Assembly (NCBI GenBank): GCA_004293445.1
Contig: RDYP01000023.1
Location: 1-42,495 of the forward strand
DNA length: 42,495 bases
DNA from: Verrucomicrobiota bacterium
GTDB lineage: Bacteria; Verrucomicrobiota; Verrucomicrobiia; Verrucomicrobiales; Akkermansiaceae
Direction: 5' to 3'
Positions 8,845 to 16,462 of the stretch are shown here, one piece after another; positions within the stretch are counted from its first letter, which is position 1, and each line of letters starts with the position of its first letter. The position numbers were made by a program, and so were the translations under genes. The notes under the pieces were generated by a model that saw only the letters and a list, made by a program, of their open reading frames with translations, ran no database searches and was not told where the DNA came from.

Positions 8845-9041
8845 GGCCGGCCTCCTTTCACGCCGCACCACAGGCTGGTGTCGCGGCTGAAGCGGATGAC
8901 CTTCTTGTAGTTAGCGTAGCGGAAGATCCGGCCAGCCATATCCATCGGAACGCCGAAGCGCTCCCGGATGTGGGCGAGGACTTCGCTGCGGTCATCATCG
9001 TATGCCAGGCTCCGGTCAGGCCAATGCGACAATGGCGGCAT
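8841..9041 (-). CDS. Small hypothetical protein (66 residues)
   Basis: Starts at the ATG at 9041 (MPPLSHWPDRS) and ends with a TGA overlapping the next start as ATGA. The frame is open further upstream to 9293, but that extension crosses the TTGCAGC repeat and hairpin region and is low in coding character, so I reject the longer form. The sequence has a helical pattern, HIRERFGVPMDMAGRIFRYANYKKVIRF. No family is recognised. Confidence 0.5.
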   Translation of the reverse strand: MPPLSHWPDRSLAYDDDRSEVLAHIRERFGVPMDMAGRIFRYANYKKVIRFSRDTSLWCGVKGGRP

Positions 9042-9130
9042 GTCCTCAAGCAGGGTCCAATATCTGGGTGGGTCTTGGGGCCGGTTTCTTTTTTCCGGCG
9101 ATGCAGTCTCTGTCGTTTCCCGTGCCTGCT

Positions 9131-9232
9131 TGCTGCAGCTGCAATATCTCTCCCTACGGGAGAGAGATATTGCAGCATTTGCAGCAGCTGCAGGATTGGT
9201 TTTTGCAGCGCTGAAAAATGTATTTTTGCAGC
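9131..9232. repeat. TTGCAGC iteron-like repeats with a 15-bp hairpin
   Basis: In the gap between the RepA-like gene and the 66-residue gene, TTGCAGC occurs at 9170-9176, 9179-9185, 9203-9209 and 9226-9232, the last three about 23-24 bp apart. A perfect 15-bp inverted repeat (9138-9152 with 9162-9176) has a 9-nt loop. A further TTGCAGC falls inside the adjacent gene at 9298-9304. The arrangement resembles iterons with a stem-loop next to a replication gene. It could equally be an intra-operon attenuator. Confidence 0.55.
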
Positions 9233-9235
9233 AGA

Positions 9236-11245
9236 TCATGAGTCGTTGGTTTTGAGCTTTTTCCAGAAATTCCATGCGGTCCGTTCGCTGCACTTCATTG
9301 CAGCAGCGACCTGTGCCACGTTGCCTCTCGTGAGGGTGCCTCCATGGGGTGTCAAAACGGCCTGGAACCCCTCGGAATCGAAGGCTGACTTGCGGCCCAT
9401 TTTGTAGCGGCCGGCTGGTTTCGCCTCCTCCGCTGCGGGTGGTTCACATTGCTCCCAGCAGATGCCGCCGTGGGTTGCGTGGCGCAGGAAGATCGTGTCG
9501 GTGGGCTCGCCTGCGGTGTCGGTCAGGCCGGCACGCTTGCGGCGCTTGGTCATGCTGAACTGGAAGGTTGGTGGCTCGCCATCGGCGGTCTTGAGCCGCA
9601 CCAGCACCGCGGTCTCGCGCGACCAGTTGGTCAGGGCCGAACTACCAAGGCCGCTGTAGGCCAGATCGCTGGCGGTCCAGTGGGTGGACGTCTTCGGGTC
9701 CTTGGACGGCTTGCCGGTGTGGTGGAGCAGGCACCAGATCACGCCGGTGCGCAAACTGACCTCGTTGAGCAAATTGCAGCAGAACTCGCTGATGACGCGC
9801 TGCTCGGAAATATCGTCGCCGATGTAGTTGAGCAGCGGGTCTGCCCACACCAGGTCGGGCTTGTGGCGATCCACTAGGGAAGAAGCGGCATCGACGAAGT
9901 CGGCCCCGGTGCGGGTGGTGTCGCGGTAGATGAAGATGCGTTCGTCGAGCAGCACCTCTTGTTCCGGCGTGAGTCCCATGCCCTGCCGCACGCCCTGATA
10001 CATCTCGGCCAAGTCGCCCACGTCGTTTTCAGCCTGGATCAGCACCGAACGCAGGGGCGCGATGGGCTTGATGGCAAAGGCCGGCAGTCCGAGCGCCCAC
10101 AGGATCATGAGCTGCATGCAGAGGGAGGATTTGCCGATGCCCGACTGACCGACCACCACCAGCGACCCGCCGCGGCACAGCCAGCGCTGGCCGATCACGT
10201 TGTTCGGATCGTTGGCCGTGTCGTAGGTGGCGAGCGTCGAGACCGGAATGAACGAGTCCTCGGGCGGGGCGTTTTGGGCGGATTCCCAAGCATCCCATGA
10301 TGTTGCACCGAACTGCAGCTGCAGCAGTCGCTGCCGGCGATGCTCGCCCTCGACCGTGCGCCAGCCGTCCGGGCAGCGCGACAGGCGCGAGGGATTTCGG
10401 TTCTGGCGGTCGAGGTTGAGCCCGGAAAACCAGCTCCAGATCGTCTCGACCCGGCGCTTGTATTCCGCCTCGTCCGGGGCATCGACGCGGATCCAGGCGT
10501 GCAGGCTCTTGTTGCCGGAGTCGATCAGGGCCGCCACCGGCATCCCGCTGGCGACCACCGCGTGGTATTGTTCCTCCTTCGGGATCGGCTTGCCGGTTTC
10601 GTCGCGGTCGAATTCGACCAGCACGTGGCGGAATGCCGTGACGTCCTCGTTCTTCGCGCCGTCCTTGGCCATTGGATTGATCCGCAGGAACAGCCCGAGC
10701 TTGGTGCCGAAGACGCGGTCGATCCCGCCCTTGGTCGCGACCTTCGATTTCCATTCAGCGGCGGTCAGCGTGACGCCCCGGCGAGGGGCGATCTCGCTGT
10801 CGTCGTTCTCCGCCGCCGGGGCGATGGCGACGAATTCACCCGGCTGGAAGCAGGCGTCGATCAGGCGGACGAAGCCGTCGTCCAGTCGGAGTGGCAAGGC
10901 CAGCGTCGAGCGCTCGCGGTGGACCGCCGGAGGCGAGGCGGATCGTGAAGGCGGGATCGCTGCCGTGGGCATCGGGGCCTTGCCCGCGCCGAGAGGTTCG
11001 CGGGAGGTGCGGGCGTAGACCGAGCGGATGGTGGTCCGCGCCTCGGCCTCGCTGAGCCCGTCGGCCAGAGCGCGGGCGAGAAGTTGACCTTCCGTTTCTT
11101 CCAGCGGGTGGCCGGCGTCGCGGAACTGACAGGTTGCGTCGAAGAGTTCGGCATTGCGCAGGCCCTCGCTCGCGCCGCGCTGGAGGTATTCCAGGGTGCG
11201 GCGCGGCAAGGCCATCGCGAGCCCGGGGGATCGGTATCGTGCCAT
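9236..11245 (-). CDS. Phage/plasmid-type primase-helicase (RepA-like AAA ATPase with HTH tail)
   Basis: 669 residues. The N-terminal ~80 residues form a helical domain (MALPRRTLEYLQRG...GLSEAEARTTIRSVY) like those preceding phage primase modules. A central part contains primase/RepB-like signatures (LVEFDRDETG, ALIDSGNKSLHAW, NRNPSRLSRCPDG). Around residues 365-372 lies a Walker A, VVGQSGIGKSS, followed by a RecA/RepA-type ATPase core (LIQAENDVGD, VWADPLLNYIGDD, LLHHTGKPS). The extreme C-terminus is an HTH-like segment (GNVAQVAAAMKCSERTAWNFWKKL). It probably unwinds or primes DNA at the element's origin. It starts 5 bp after the helicase stop and ends next to the TTGCAGC repeats, a natural candidate origin. 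Confidence 0.8.
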   Translation of the reverse strand: MARYRSPGLAMALPRRTLEYLQRGASEGLRNAELFDATCQFRDAGHPLEETEGQLLARALADGLSEAEARTTIRSVYARTSREPLGAGKAPMPTAAIPPSRSASPPAVHRERSTLALPLRLDDGFVRLIDACFQPGEFVAIAPAAENDDSEIAPRRGVTLTAAEWKSKVATKGGIDRVFGTKLGLFLRINPMAKDGAKNEDVTAFRHVLVEFDRDETGKPIPKEEQYHAVVASGMPVAALIDSGNKSLHAWIRVDAPDEAEYKRRVETIWSWFSGLNLDRQNRNPSRLSRCPDGWRTVEGEHRRQRLLQLQFGATSWDAWESAQNAPPEDSFIPVSTLATYDTANDPNNVIGQRWLCRGGSLVVVGQSGIGKSSLCMQLMILWALGLPAFAIKPIAPLRSVLIQAENDVGDLAEMYQGVRQGMGLTPEQEVLLDERIFIYRDTTRTGADFVDAASSLVDRHKPDLVWADPLLNYIGDDISEQRVISEFCCNLLNEVSLRTGVIWCLLHHTGKPSKDPKTSTHWTASDLAYSGLGSSALTNWSRETAVLVRLKTADGEPPTFQFSMTKRRKRAGLTDTAGEPTDTIFLRHATHGGICWEQCEPPAAEEAKPAGRYKMGRKSAFDSEGFQAVLTPHGGTLTRGNVAQVAAAMKCSERTAWNFWKKLKTNDS

Positions 11246-11250
11246 GGGGA

Positions 11251-13695
11251 TCAGGGGTTGGTGAATCGGGCGTCGAGGAAGGCCTTGGCTTCCTCAAAGG
11301 TGGCGAGTTCCGGGCGCGGGTGGCCTTGGCGGCGCAGGACCCGGACTTGTTTCGGCGTCGCCAGCCCCAGCTTGCGGCGGGTGATCAGGCGATCGAGTAT
11401 CAGCGAGGCGTGGCCCTTGGTCAGGACCCCCATGGGATCCAGCCCGAAGTTGGCCAGCACATCGAGTTGCTTGGCGGTCGGCGCGCCCGCCTGCCACTGC
11501 ATGGTCGGGGCGTAGTCGGCCAAGGCGGCCTCGTTGAGCGAGACGGCGAGCTCCAGTGGATCGAGCACGCTGCTGCGGCGGGTCCGGTTGGCTCGGAGCC
11601 GCTCGGTGAGCGACTTGGTGCGGTCGGCATTGACCTGCTCGCGGGCTTCTTCGAGGTCGCCCTCGCCGCCGAGCTTTTCGGTGAGCGCCTTCGCGTCGGC
11701 TTCGTCCTCGGCGATCAGGTTTGCCGGTCGCATCAGGTGGTGCTCCTCGGCCTGCCAGAGGAAATCGAGGACGAGCAGGTGGTCTTTGCCGGGCCAGATC
11801 CGGGTGCCGCGGCCGATGATCTGCGAGTAGAGCGCCCGCACCTTGGTCGGGCGCAGGCAGACGACGCAGTCGATCGACGGCTCATCGTAGCCTTCGGTCA
11901 GCAGCATCGCGTTGCAGAGGACGCGGGTCTCGTCGCGCTTGAAGCGCCCGAGGACCTCCTGCCGGTCGGTGCTCTGGCCGTCGACGTGCTCGGCCAGCAA
12001 GCCGCGGTCGCGGCAAATCTTGGCGAAGCGCTTCGACACCGCGATGAGGGGCAGGAATACCAGCGTCTTGCGGTGCCGGTTCTCCACCAGGACGTCGGCG
12101 ATTTGTTCCAGATACGGTTCTAGCGCGTGGCCGAGGTCGTCGGCGCTAAAGTCGCCGTGGCTCGTCCGCACGCCGCTGAGGTCCATCCCCAGCGGCACCG
12201 TCCTGACCTTGATCGGCGCGAGCCAGCCCTGGTGGATGAGGTCGAGCAGGGTCACCTCGCAGGCGATGTTTTCGAAGTAGCGGCCGAGGTTTTTCTTGTC
12301 GCCACGGTCCGGCGTCGCGCTGACGCCCAGCACCTTCGCGTGGTCGTGGAAATGCCCCAGCGTGTGGAGGTAGCTGTCGGCGAGCACGTGGTGGCAATTG
12401 TGAACCAGAATGCCGTCAACGAAGTAATTATGGTGCTCCGCTACTTCGAGATTGAAGACAACACCTCCCGGACACAGGCGTTCAAATTCCGGATCACGAC
12501 CTCGTTCGAGAAACGCAACACTTTCCACCCGAGCGATTGGAGCAATTCCTCCTTCTTGCGGTCCTGCGCCTGTCTCTCCAGCGAACAATGGCTCGGGCCG
12601 TCCACTTCCACACCGATCCGAAGGTCCCGATTCGCCATGTCCAGTTTGTAACAGGTCGGGTAGCCGCTGCCCCGGGCTTGCCTCGTCGGCACAGCCACTT
12701 CCATTTCCCAACCCAGAGCCGACGCCAGCAACATCTGCGCCACTGGCGGAGGTTTGCCGTTGCCTCCTTGGACCGGTGGCATCCAACCCATCGCCCTGAG
12801 CGTCGTTTGCATCTTGGCTTTCGACGCAGGATTCCGCATCGGGTTTTTGATCCGCATTCGCTGCGACGCATACCTGCGGTTGGTATTGGCCGCCGTTTTG
12901 GAACTGATTTCCCGAAGCCGGGCATTCCTGCATTCCAGCGAGCAATACACCGCATTCGTCCGAATCGCGTTGAGGCTCCGGTGATTCGGTTTTCGCCCCT
13001 GGCACTCCACCATGACGCCGCAGCGTTTGCATGGAGCCGACATGATCTTCCGTGATGCCATACACCACGGACTGCGGTGTCAATTGATCGGCCGGCACAT
13101 AGGAGCTGCCACTCCAGAACGGGTGGCACGGTGTGCAAACAACCTGCCTCCCATCGCTCAGCAGAATCCGACAGATCCGATCCGTCTCCCGCCGGAAAAC
13201 ATGCGTTACCTCCCGGAACACCCATTTGTTTGAGGCGTGGTCGAATGCTCGCACCAACTCGCCCTCTTTGATGCTTTCGATCGCGCGTCCATCGACAGGT
13301 GTTCCTGCCGGAAAACACTCATCGACGACGACCAGCCCGAAGTGATCGCGCGGCCAACGGTCGCGGCGCTTTGCCCGCATCAGCGTCTGGACCGAGGCCA
13401 CGACCACCGGGGCATCGAGCGATGCCCGGTCTTCGCCCATTTCCACCTGGGCTTCGATTCCGGTGGAGCTGCGAAGCTTGTCGACCGCCTGGGTGATGAG
13501 TTCCTCGCGGTGGGCGAGGATCAAGGTGCGCCGAGGCTGGTAGTCCTGCGCGAGACGGCTGAACAAAATCGTTTTTCCAGCCCCGGTCGGCAGCACGCCG
13601 AGCTGGCGATTGAACTCCTCGAAGCCCTTGTGGATGTCCTGCCGGGCTTTCTGCTGGTAGGCGCGCAGGCCCGTCTCAGAACGGTTCGTTGTCAT
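11251..13695 (-). CDS. DEAD/DEAH-family superfamily 2 helicase interrupted by an intein
   Basis: 814 codons; removing the intein leaves 507 residues, a normal size for phage-associated SF2 helicases. The extein shows a Q-like region (LRAYQQKA), motif I LPTGAGKT (35-42), motif Ia LILAHREEL, motif II split as VVVDE/CHH, motif III SATPDRG, motif IV/V (LVFLPLIAVSKRF, LLTEGYDEPSIDCVV) and motif VI QIIGRGTRIWPGK. The intein (residues 127-433) sits exactly between Glu126 and the Cys of the DECH box, so unspliced protein should be inactive. The gene overlaps the DUF669-like gene by 20 bp. The role is probably duplex unwinding in the element's replication or recombination. Confidence 0.9.
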   Translation of the reverse strand: MTTNRSETGLRAYQQKARQDIHKGFEEFNRQLGVLPTGAGKTILFSRLAQDYQPRRTLILAHREELITQAVDKLRSSTGIEAQVEMGEDRASLDAPVVVASVQTLMRAKRRDRWPRDHFGLVVVDECFPAGTPVDGRAIESIKEGELVRAFDHASNKWVFREVTHVFRRETDRICRILLSDGRQVVCTPCHPFWSGSSYVPADQLTPQSVVYGITEDHVGSMQTLRRHGGVPGAKTESPEPQRDSDECGVLLAGMQECPASGNQFQNGGQYQPQVCVAANADQKPDAESCVESQDANDAQGDGLDATGPRRQRQTSASGADVAGVGSGLGNGSGCADEASPGQRLPDLLQTGHGESGPSDRCGSGRPEPLFAGETGAGPQEGGIAPIARVESVAFLERGRDPEFERLCPGGVVFNLEVAEHHNYFVDGILVHNCHHVLADSYLHTLGHFHDHAKVLGVSATPDRGDKKNLGRYFENIACEVTLLDLIHQGWLAPIKVRTVPLGMDLSGVRTSHGDFSADDLGHALEPYLEQIADVLVENRHRKTLVFLPLIAVSKRFAKICRDRGLLAEHVDGQSTDRQEVLGRFKRDETRVLCNAMLLTEGYDEPSIDCVVCLRPTKVRALYSQIIGRGTRIWPGKDHLLVLDFLWQAEEHHLMRPANLIAEDEADAKALTEKLGGEGDLEEAREQVNADRTKSLTERLRANRTRRSSVLDPLELAVSLNEAALADYAPTMQWQAGAPTAKQLDVLANFGLDPMGVLTKGHASLILDRLITRRKLGLATPKQVRVLRRQGHPRPELATFEEAKAFLDARFTNP
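12397..13317 (-). mobile_element. Intein in the helicase DECH motif
   Basis: 307 codons. The first residue is Cys (block A, CFPAGTPV). Block B, CTPCHPFW, has the TxxH signature. Block F is VVFNLEVAEHHNYF and block G is GILVHN, followed by extein Cys+1. All residues for standard class 1 splicing are therefore present (Cys1, block B His, penultimate His, terminal Asn, Cys+1). The two splicing halves occupy about 85 codons at the start and about 35 at the end. The 180-odd codons between are hydrophilic, Gly/Ser/Gln-rich and contain no LAGLIDADG or HNH motif in this frame; a nuclease ORF occupies this stretch in another frame. Confidence 0.9.
12441..13061 (-). CDS. Overprinted Vsr/DUF559-type homing endonuclease inside the intein (+1 frame)
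   Basis: 206 residues, read one base downstream of the helicase/intein frame. The N-terminus carries a probable zinc finger (CKRCG...CSLECRN) and a NUMOD3-like stretch (IKNPMRNPASKAKM), typical of homing-endonuclease DNA-binding regions. The C-terminal half is a PD-(D/E)XK core like Vsr/DUF559: YKLDMANRDLRIGVEVDGPS, then RKKEELLQSLGWKVLRFSNE, with Asp, Glu and Asp as likely metal ligands. Its stop codon overlaps the codons of intein block F. The ATG at 13061 has no clear Shine-Dalgarno; the ATG at 13043 follows GGAAG and may be the real start. In 12841-12960 GC is 28/40 at this frame's third position against 22/40 and 17/40 at the other two, which mildly supports it as coding. Confidence 0.78.
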   Translation of the reverse strand: MASRKIMSAPCKRCGVMVECQGRKPNHRSLNAIRTNAVYCSLECRNARLREISSKTAANTNRRYASQRMRIKNPMRNPASKAKMQTTLRAMGWMPPVQGGNGKPPPVAQMLLASALGWEMEVAVPTRQARGSGYPTCYKLDMANRDLRIGVEVDGPSHCSLERQAQDRKKEELLQSLGWKVLRFSNEVVIRNLNACVREVLSSISK

Positions 13696-14089
13696 GGCGG
13701 CGTGCGGGTTGGGGTTGGGCGGCGGGCTTGGCGGCGCCGACCAGCCAGGCGGCGACCTTGTTGCGCTTCTTGCCGTTGTATTCCTCGACGCTGAGGCGGA
13801 CGGTTCCGCTGCGGCCGATCACGTGATCGGCGGTGATCTCGACGTCTTCCTCGGGCTGGACCACCTCGCCGGTGGCGGCGCGGAAGGCGTCGATCTTCCA
13901 GAAGGCGGCGGGGATGAAGACGAGGAAGTCGTAGAGGTAGCTGCCGGCCGATGTCTTGAGCTTGAGCTCGATCATCTCGTGGCCGCCTTTGCTGATCGTT
14001 TCGATGGCGTCGACGACTTCGACTTGGTAGTCGCCGGCATCGACGTGGTCAGGGCGTTCGTTCGGGGTGGATGCGTGGTAGGATGGCAT
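13676..14089 (-). CDS. DUF669-like phage single-strand DNA-binding/recombination accessory protein
   Basis: 137 residues starting MPSYHASTPNERPDHVDAGD. The order Y-x-V-x-V-x-D-A (YQVEVVDAIET), then MIELKLKTS, then LYDFLVFIPAAFWKIDAFR and a C-terminal R.KVAAWL strand followed by a Pro/Gln tail and terminal EPF, matches the DUF669 group in phage recombination operons. These proteins have an OB-like fold and an acidic or aromatic tip like SSB. It starts 4 bp after the nuclease stop and overlaps the helicase start by 20 bp. The expected role is to coat single-stranded DNA for the Sak4-like ATPase and the helicase. Confidence 0.7.
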   Translation of the reverse strand: MPSYHASTPNERPDHVDAGDYQVEVVDAIETISKGGHEMIELKLKTSAGSYLYDFLVFIPAAFWKIDAFRAATGEVVQPEEDVEITADHVIGRSGTVRLSVEEYNGKKRNKVAAWLVGAAKPAAQPQPARRHDNEPF

Positions 14090-14093
14090 GATC

Positions 14094-15101
14094 TTAGTGG
14101 GATTGGGATTGGGTCGTGGTTTGCTTGAGGTAGGTGGTGGGGGAGGCGGCTTTCACCGAGGACTCCGGGAAGGCTTGGTCGCCGGGCATCCGCTGCCGCC
14201 AGAGGTCGCGGAACTTGGCCGCCGGGAGGTTTCCGTAGGCCGCGAGAACCGGGCCGAAACCGAGGCGCTGGATGTGGTGGCCGACCGTTTCGCAATCGAC
14301 GAACTCGCTGCCTTTGCGGGTCACGAGCTTCCAGCCGGGGACCCTTCCGCCGGTCTTGATCCGCTCGGTGGCAATCTTTCGCGCCCGGTCCTGGAAGTCC
14401 TCGACCACCGCGCAGGCGCTCAGGAAGGCCCCGAGTTGTTCCGGGTCGGCGAGGATGGCATCGAAGTCGAAGCCGGGCTCGCTGACGCCCAGTGTTTTGC
14501 CGACCGTGGCGAGCCGGGCGGGGCATGTGTCGGCCTTGGCGCACCAGGCGCAGTATTCGCAGGGGCTCGGGTTCTTGCCCGGGTCGTTGAAGGCTTTGAC
14601 GACCTGATCGACGACGGCGTGTGCCTCTTCGTAGGTGAAGTGGATCGTCTCGACCTCCCGCTGGTCGCAGAACAAGAGGTGGGCCGTCCACTGGCCGGCG
14701 AAATGAGCGCCCATCAGTCCGAGCGCGTAGGCCGCCATCTGCTCGCGGTAGTTCCGGCGCGCTCCGGTTTTCAGGTCGAAGTGGGTGAGCCGGGTCGGGA
14801 CGATGGCATCCGCGGTGCCGGTCAGGTTGAGGATTTGCACCCGGCAGTCGTCTTCACGGGCCAGCACCCGCTCGTGGCCGGAGATCGCCCGCACCATCGA
14901 GACCGCCCAGGAAACCGCGGCGATTTCGTCGGAGGTCATTTGGTTGGCGATCACGAAGCGCTCTTCGAGGCCGAGCAGTTCGGCGCGGAACGCGGTGTCC
15001 AGCAGGGTGCCGCGCTCGGCGGCGGGGCCGGCCACCGGATGGCTCTCGTAGCAAGGGCAGACCGCCAGCTTCGGCAGGTTCGAGGGTCGCAGCGCGCTCA
15101 T
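14094..15101 (-). CDS. Cas4/RecB-like PD-(D/E)XK exonuclease (DUF2800-type phage nuclease)
   Basis: 335 residues from the ATG at 15101, which overlaps the upstream stop as ATGA. The nuclease core has a helix with RGTLLDTAFR, then GTADAIVP and HFDLKTG (the D and D-x-K pair), then the QMAAYALG motif typical of RecB-family nucleases. A Cys cluster, CEYCAWCAKADTC, together with an N-terminal Cys (LAVCPC), could ligate a 4Fe-4S cluster as in Cas4/AddB. In phages this enzyme resects ends to make single strands for the annealing or recombinase protein. Its position between the Sak4-like ATPase and the DUF669-like gene fits that role. Confidence 0.8.
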   Translation of the reverse strand: MSALRPSNLPKLAVCPCYESHPVAGPAAERGTLLDTAFRAELLGLEERFVIANQMTSDEIAAVSWAVSMVRAISGHERVLAREDDCRVQILNLTGTADAIVPTRLTHFDLKTGARRNYREQMAAYALGLMGAHFAGQWTAHLLFCDQREVETIHFTYEEAHAVVDQVVKAFNDPGKNPSPCEYCAWCAKADTCPARLATVGKTLGVSEPGFDFDAILADPEQLGAFLSACAVVEDFQDRARKIATERIKTGGRVPGWKLVTRKGSEFVDCETVGHHIQRLGFGPVLAAYGNLPAAKFRDLWRQRMPGDQAFPESSVKAASPTTYLKQTTTQSQSH

Positions 15102-16120
15102 GGTGCCACCTCCCGTCCCTTGGCGGCGGCCCACTCGTTAACTGCGGCGACGAAGCGGCCCGGGTCGGCGAGCATCCGCTCCGCATAGGCCGGATCCAGG
15201 TTGTCGATGGATTCGAGCGAGCCCTCCTCGGTGTAGCTGAGTTGGCCGCGCTCGACGAGGAAGTCGATGACGTTCGCCATGTCGGCCTTGTGCTGGAAGG
15301 CGGCGAAGATCCGGTCGGTGAGCGACGGGGCAGGGGACTTCGCCGCCGGGGCAGGCGAGGGGACCGGACCCGTAATCGCACCCCCGAAGACCGGGGCCAG
15401 CGCCTCGACCGTGAAGGCCAGCTTGTCCGGCAGGCCGTGACGGTTCTTCGCGTCGTAGGCCGCCGCGTGGGTGGCGAAGAGGATCCGCTCCTTACCGCCG
15501 ACCCCGCGCGCCTTGCCGTTGTCCTTCTCGACGGTGCGGGTGACGTAGTTGGCGAACAGGACCAGATCGGCCCACTCCTTGAGCAAGGGGGACACCTGCT
15601 TGCTGAGCTTCAGCTCGAAGCGGTCGTAGCTACCCGCCTGGTCCGGCGCCTCGAACTTGCGCACCGTGGCGTGGGCGAGGAACACGACGTGCATCCCGCG
15701 GTCGAGCAGGGCGTCGAGCGAGTGGAGGAAGCGGGCGAATTCCTCGGCCAGCATGACCCAGCCTTTGCCAAATCCAAAGTCCTCGATGCTCTCCTTGTTC
15801 GCCTTGCGGCACAGGTGCTCGACCAAGCGCTTTTCCAGCCAGTCGGCGGTGTCGACGACCAGCGTCTTGAACGGATGCTCCGACTTGGCGAGTTGGGCGA
15901 CCGCGGAGGTGATCTCCTCCCAGGTGGCCGCGGAATCGAAGCGGGCCACGTCGAGGTGGTGGGTGCCGCCTTCGGTGTCGAGGAAGACGGGCTCCGGCAA
16001 TCGGCCTGCCAGCGTCGATTTGCCGACGCCTTCGGGTCCGTAAATGACGGCCTTCTGCGGCCGGGTGATCTTGCCCCGGCGGATCGCCAGGGACAGCTTG
16101 GATGAGGTGGTGGTTTGCAT
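15098..16120 (-). CDS. Sak4-like phage recombination ATPase (AAA_24 nucleotide-binding protein)
   Basis: 340 residues from the ATG at 16120 (MQTTTSSKLS); an earlier in-frame start adds eight residues without support. Walker A is GPEGVGKST (28-36), the expected TEGG segment follows, and Walker B-like KTLVVDTADW comes next. The conserved HVVFLAHATVRKFE and EWADLVLFANY strands follow. The protein belongs to the RecA-like nucleotide-binding group that includes Sak4 single-strand annealing recombinases of phages. The C-terminal ~90 residues are a Pro/Ala linker and helical tail. It is the first gene of the leftward operon, directly downstream of the TGTCC repeat region. Confidence 0.8.
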   Translation of the reverse strand: MQTTTSSKLSLAIRRGKITRPQKAVIYGPEGVGKSTLAGRLPEPVFLDTEGGTHHLDVARFDSAATWEEITSAVAQLAKSEHPFKTLVVDTADWLEKRLVEHLCRKANKESIEDFGFGKGWVMLAEEFARFLHSLDALLDRGMHVVFLAHATVRKFEAPDQAGSYDRFELKLSKQVSPLLKEWADLVLFANYVTRTVEKDNGKARGVGGKERILFATHAAAYDAKNRHGLPDKLAFTVEALAPVFGGAITGPVPSPAPAAKSPAPSLTDRIFAAFQHKADMANVIDFLVERGQLSYTEEGSLESIDNLDPAYAERMLADPGRFVAAVNEWAAAKGREVAP

Positions 16121-16174
16121 CGGACGAATGCGGCGGGGTGTCAAATGGCCCGCCGTCGTCCTCTTCCCCGGACA

Positions 16175-16341
16175 TGTCCCAAAAGTGTCCGGGTTTGTGT
16201 CCGATTTTCACGCAAGCCATTGACCGGCAATGGTGAGATTTTCCGGGATTTTTTCACCGGCCCTCCGGACATGTCCGATTTTGGAGGGCAAATGTCCCAT
16301 TCTGAGGTCCGAATGTCCCATTTTGCCGGTCGGAACTGTCC
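16175..16341 (+). repeat. Seven TGTCC direct repeats, four in a 21-23-bp register
   Basis: TGTCC occurs at 16175, 16186, 16198, 16272, 16293, 16314 and 16337, all in the same orientation. The sites at 16272, 16293 and 16314 are spaced exactly 21 bp and the next by 23 bp; they share TGTCC(G/C)ATT(C/T)TG. The array fills the 376-bp intergenic region between the leftward Sak4-like operon and the rightward LexA-boxed operon. Helical phasing on one face suits cooperative binding of a repressor or of an initiator at an origin. Which protein binds is unknown; the HTH products of 8275-8844, 7647-8300 and 18747-19034 are candidates. Confidence 0.65.
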
Positions 16342-16462
16342 GATTCGATCCCCCCGACCCCGTCGTCCCGCGGGATGTTTTGGCTTTCCGAAGAATTGCT
16401 CCGGGCGGTGGGGCTTGATGCAAAGCGGTTTCAAAATTCCGCATTCCCAGCCGGGTTGGATT

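Noticed and set aside
8841..9293. Longer 150-codon version of the 66-residue gene
   Set aside because: The added part runs through the hairpin and TTGCAGC repeats, is Cys/Arg/Ala-rich without pattern, and overlaps the end of the RepA-like gene.
12494..13318. A third open frame of 274 codons across the intein region
   Set aside because: It crosses the splice boundary and has no recognisable motif. Its third codon positions are the least GC-rich of the three frames in 12841-12960 (17/40), so it looks like a chance opening in GC-rich DNA.
15242..16105. 287-codon frame antisense to the Sak4-like gene
   Set aside because: The opposite strand encodes clear Walker motifs; this frame is Gly/Val/Arg/Glu-rich, the typical antisense composition here.
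16175..16341. CRISPR array
   Set aside because: The conserved part of each unit is only about 12 bp, the period is 21 bp and no cas gene is present. Short frames showing a seven-residue period here simply reflect the 21-bp DNA repeat.
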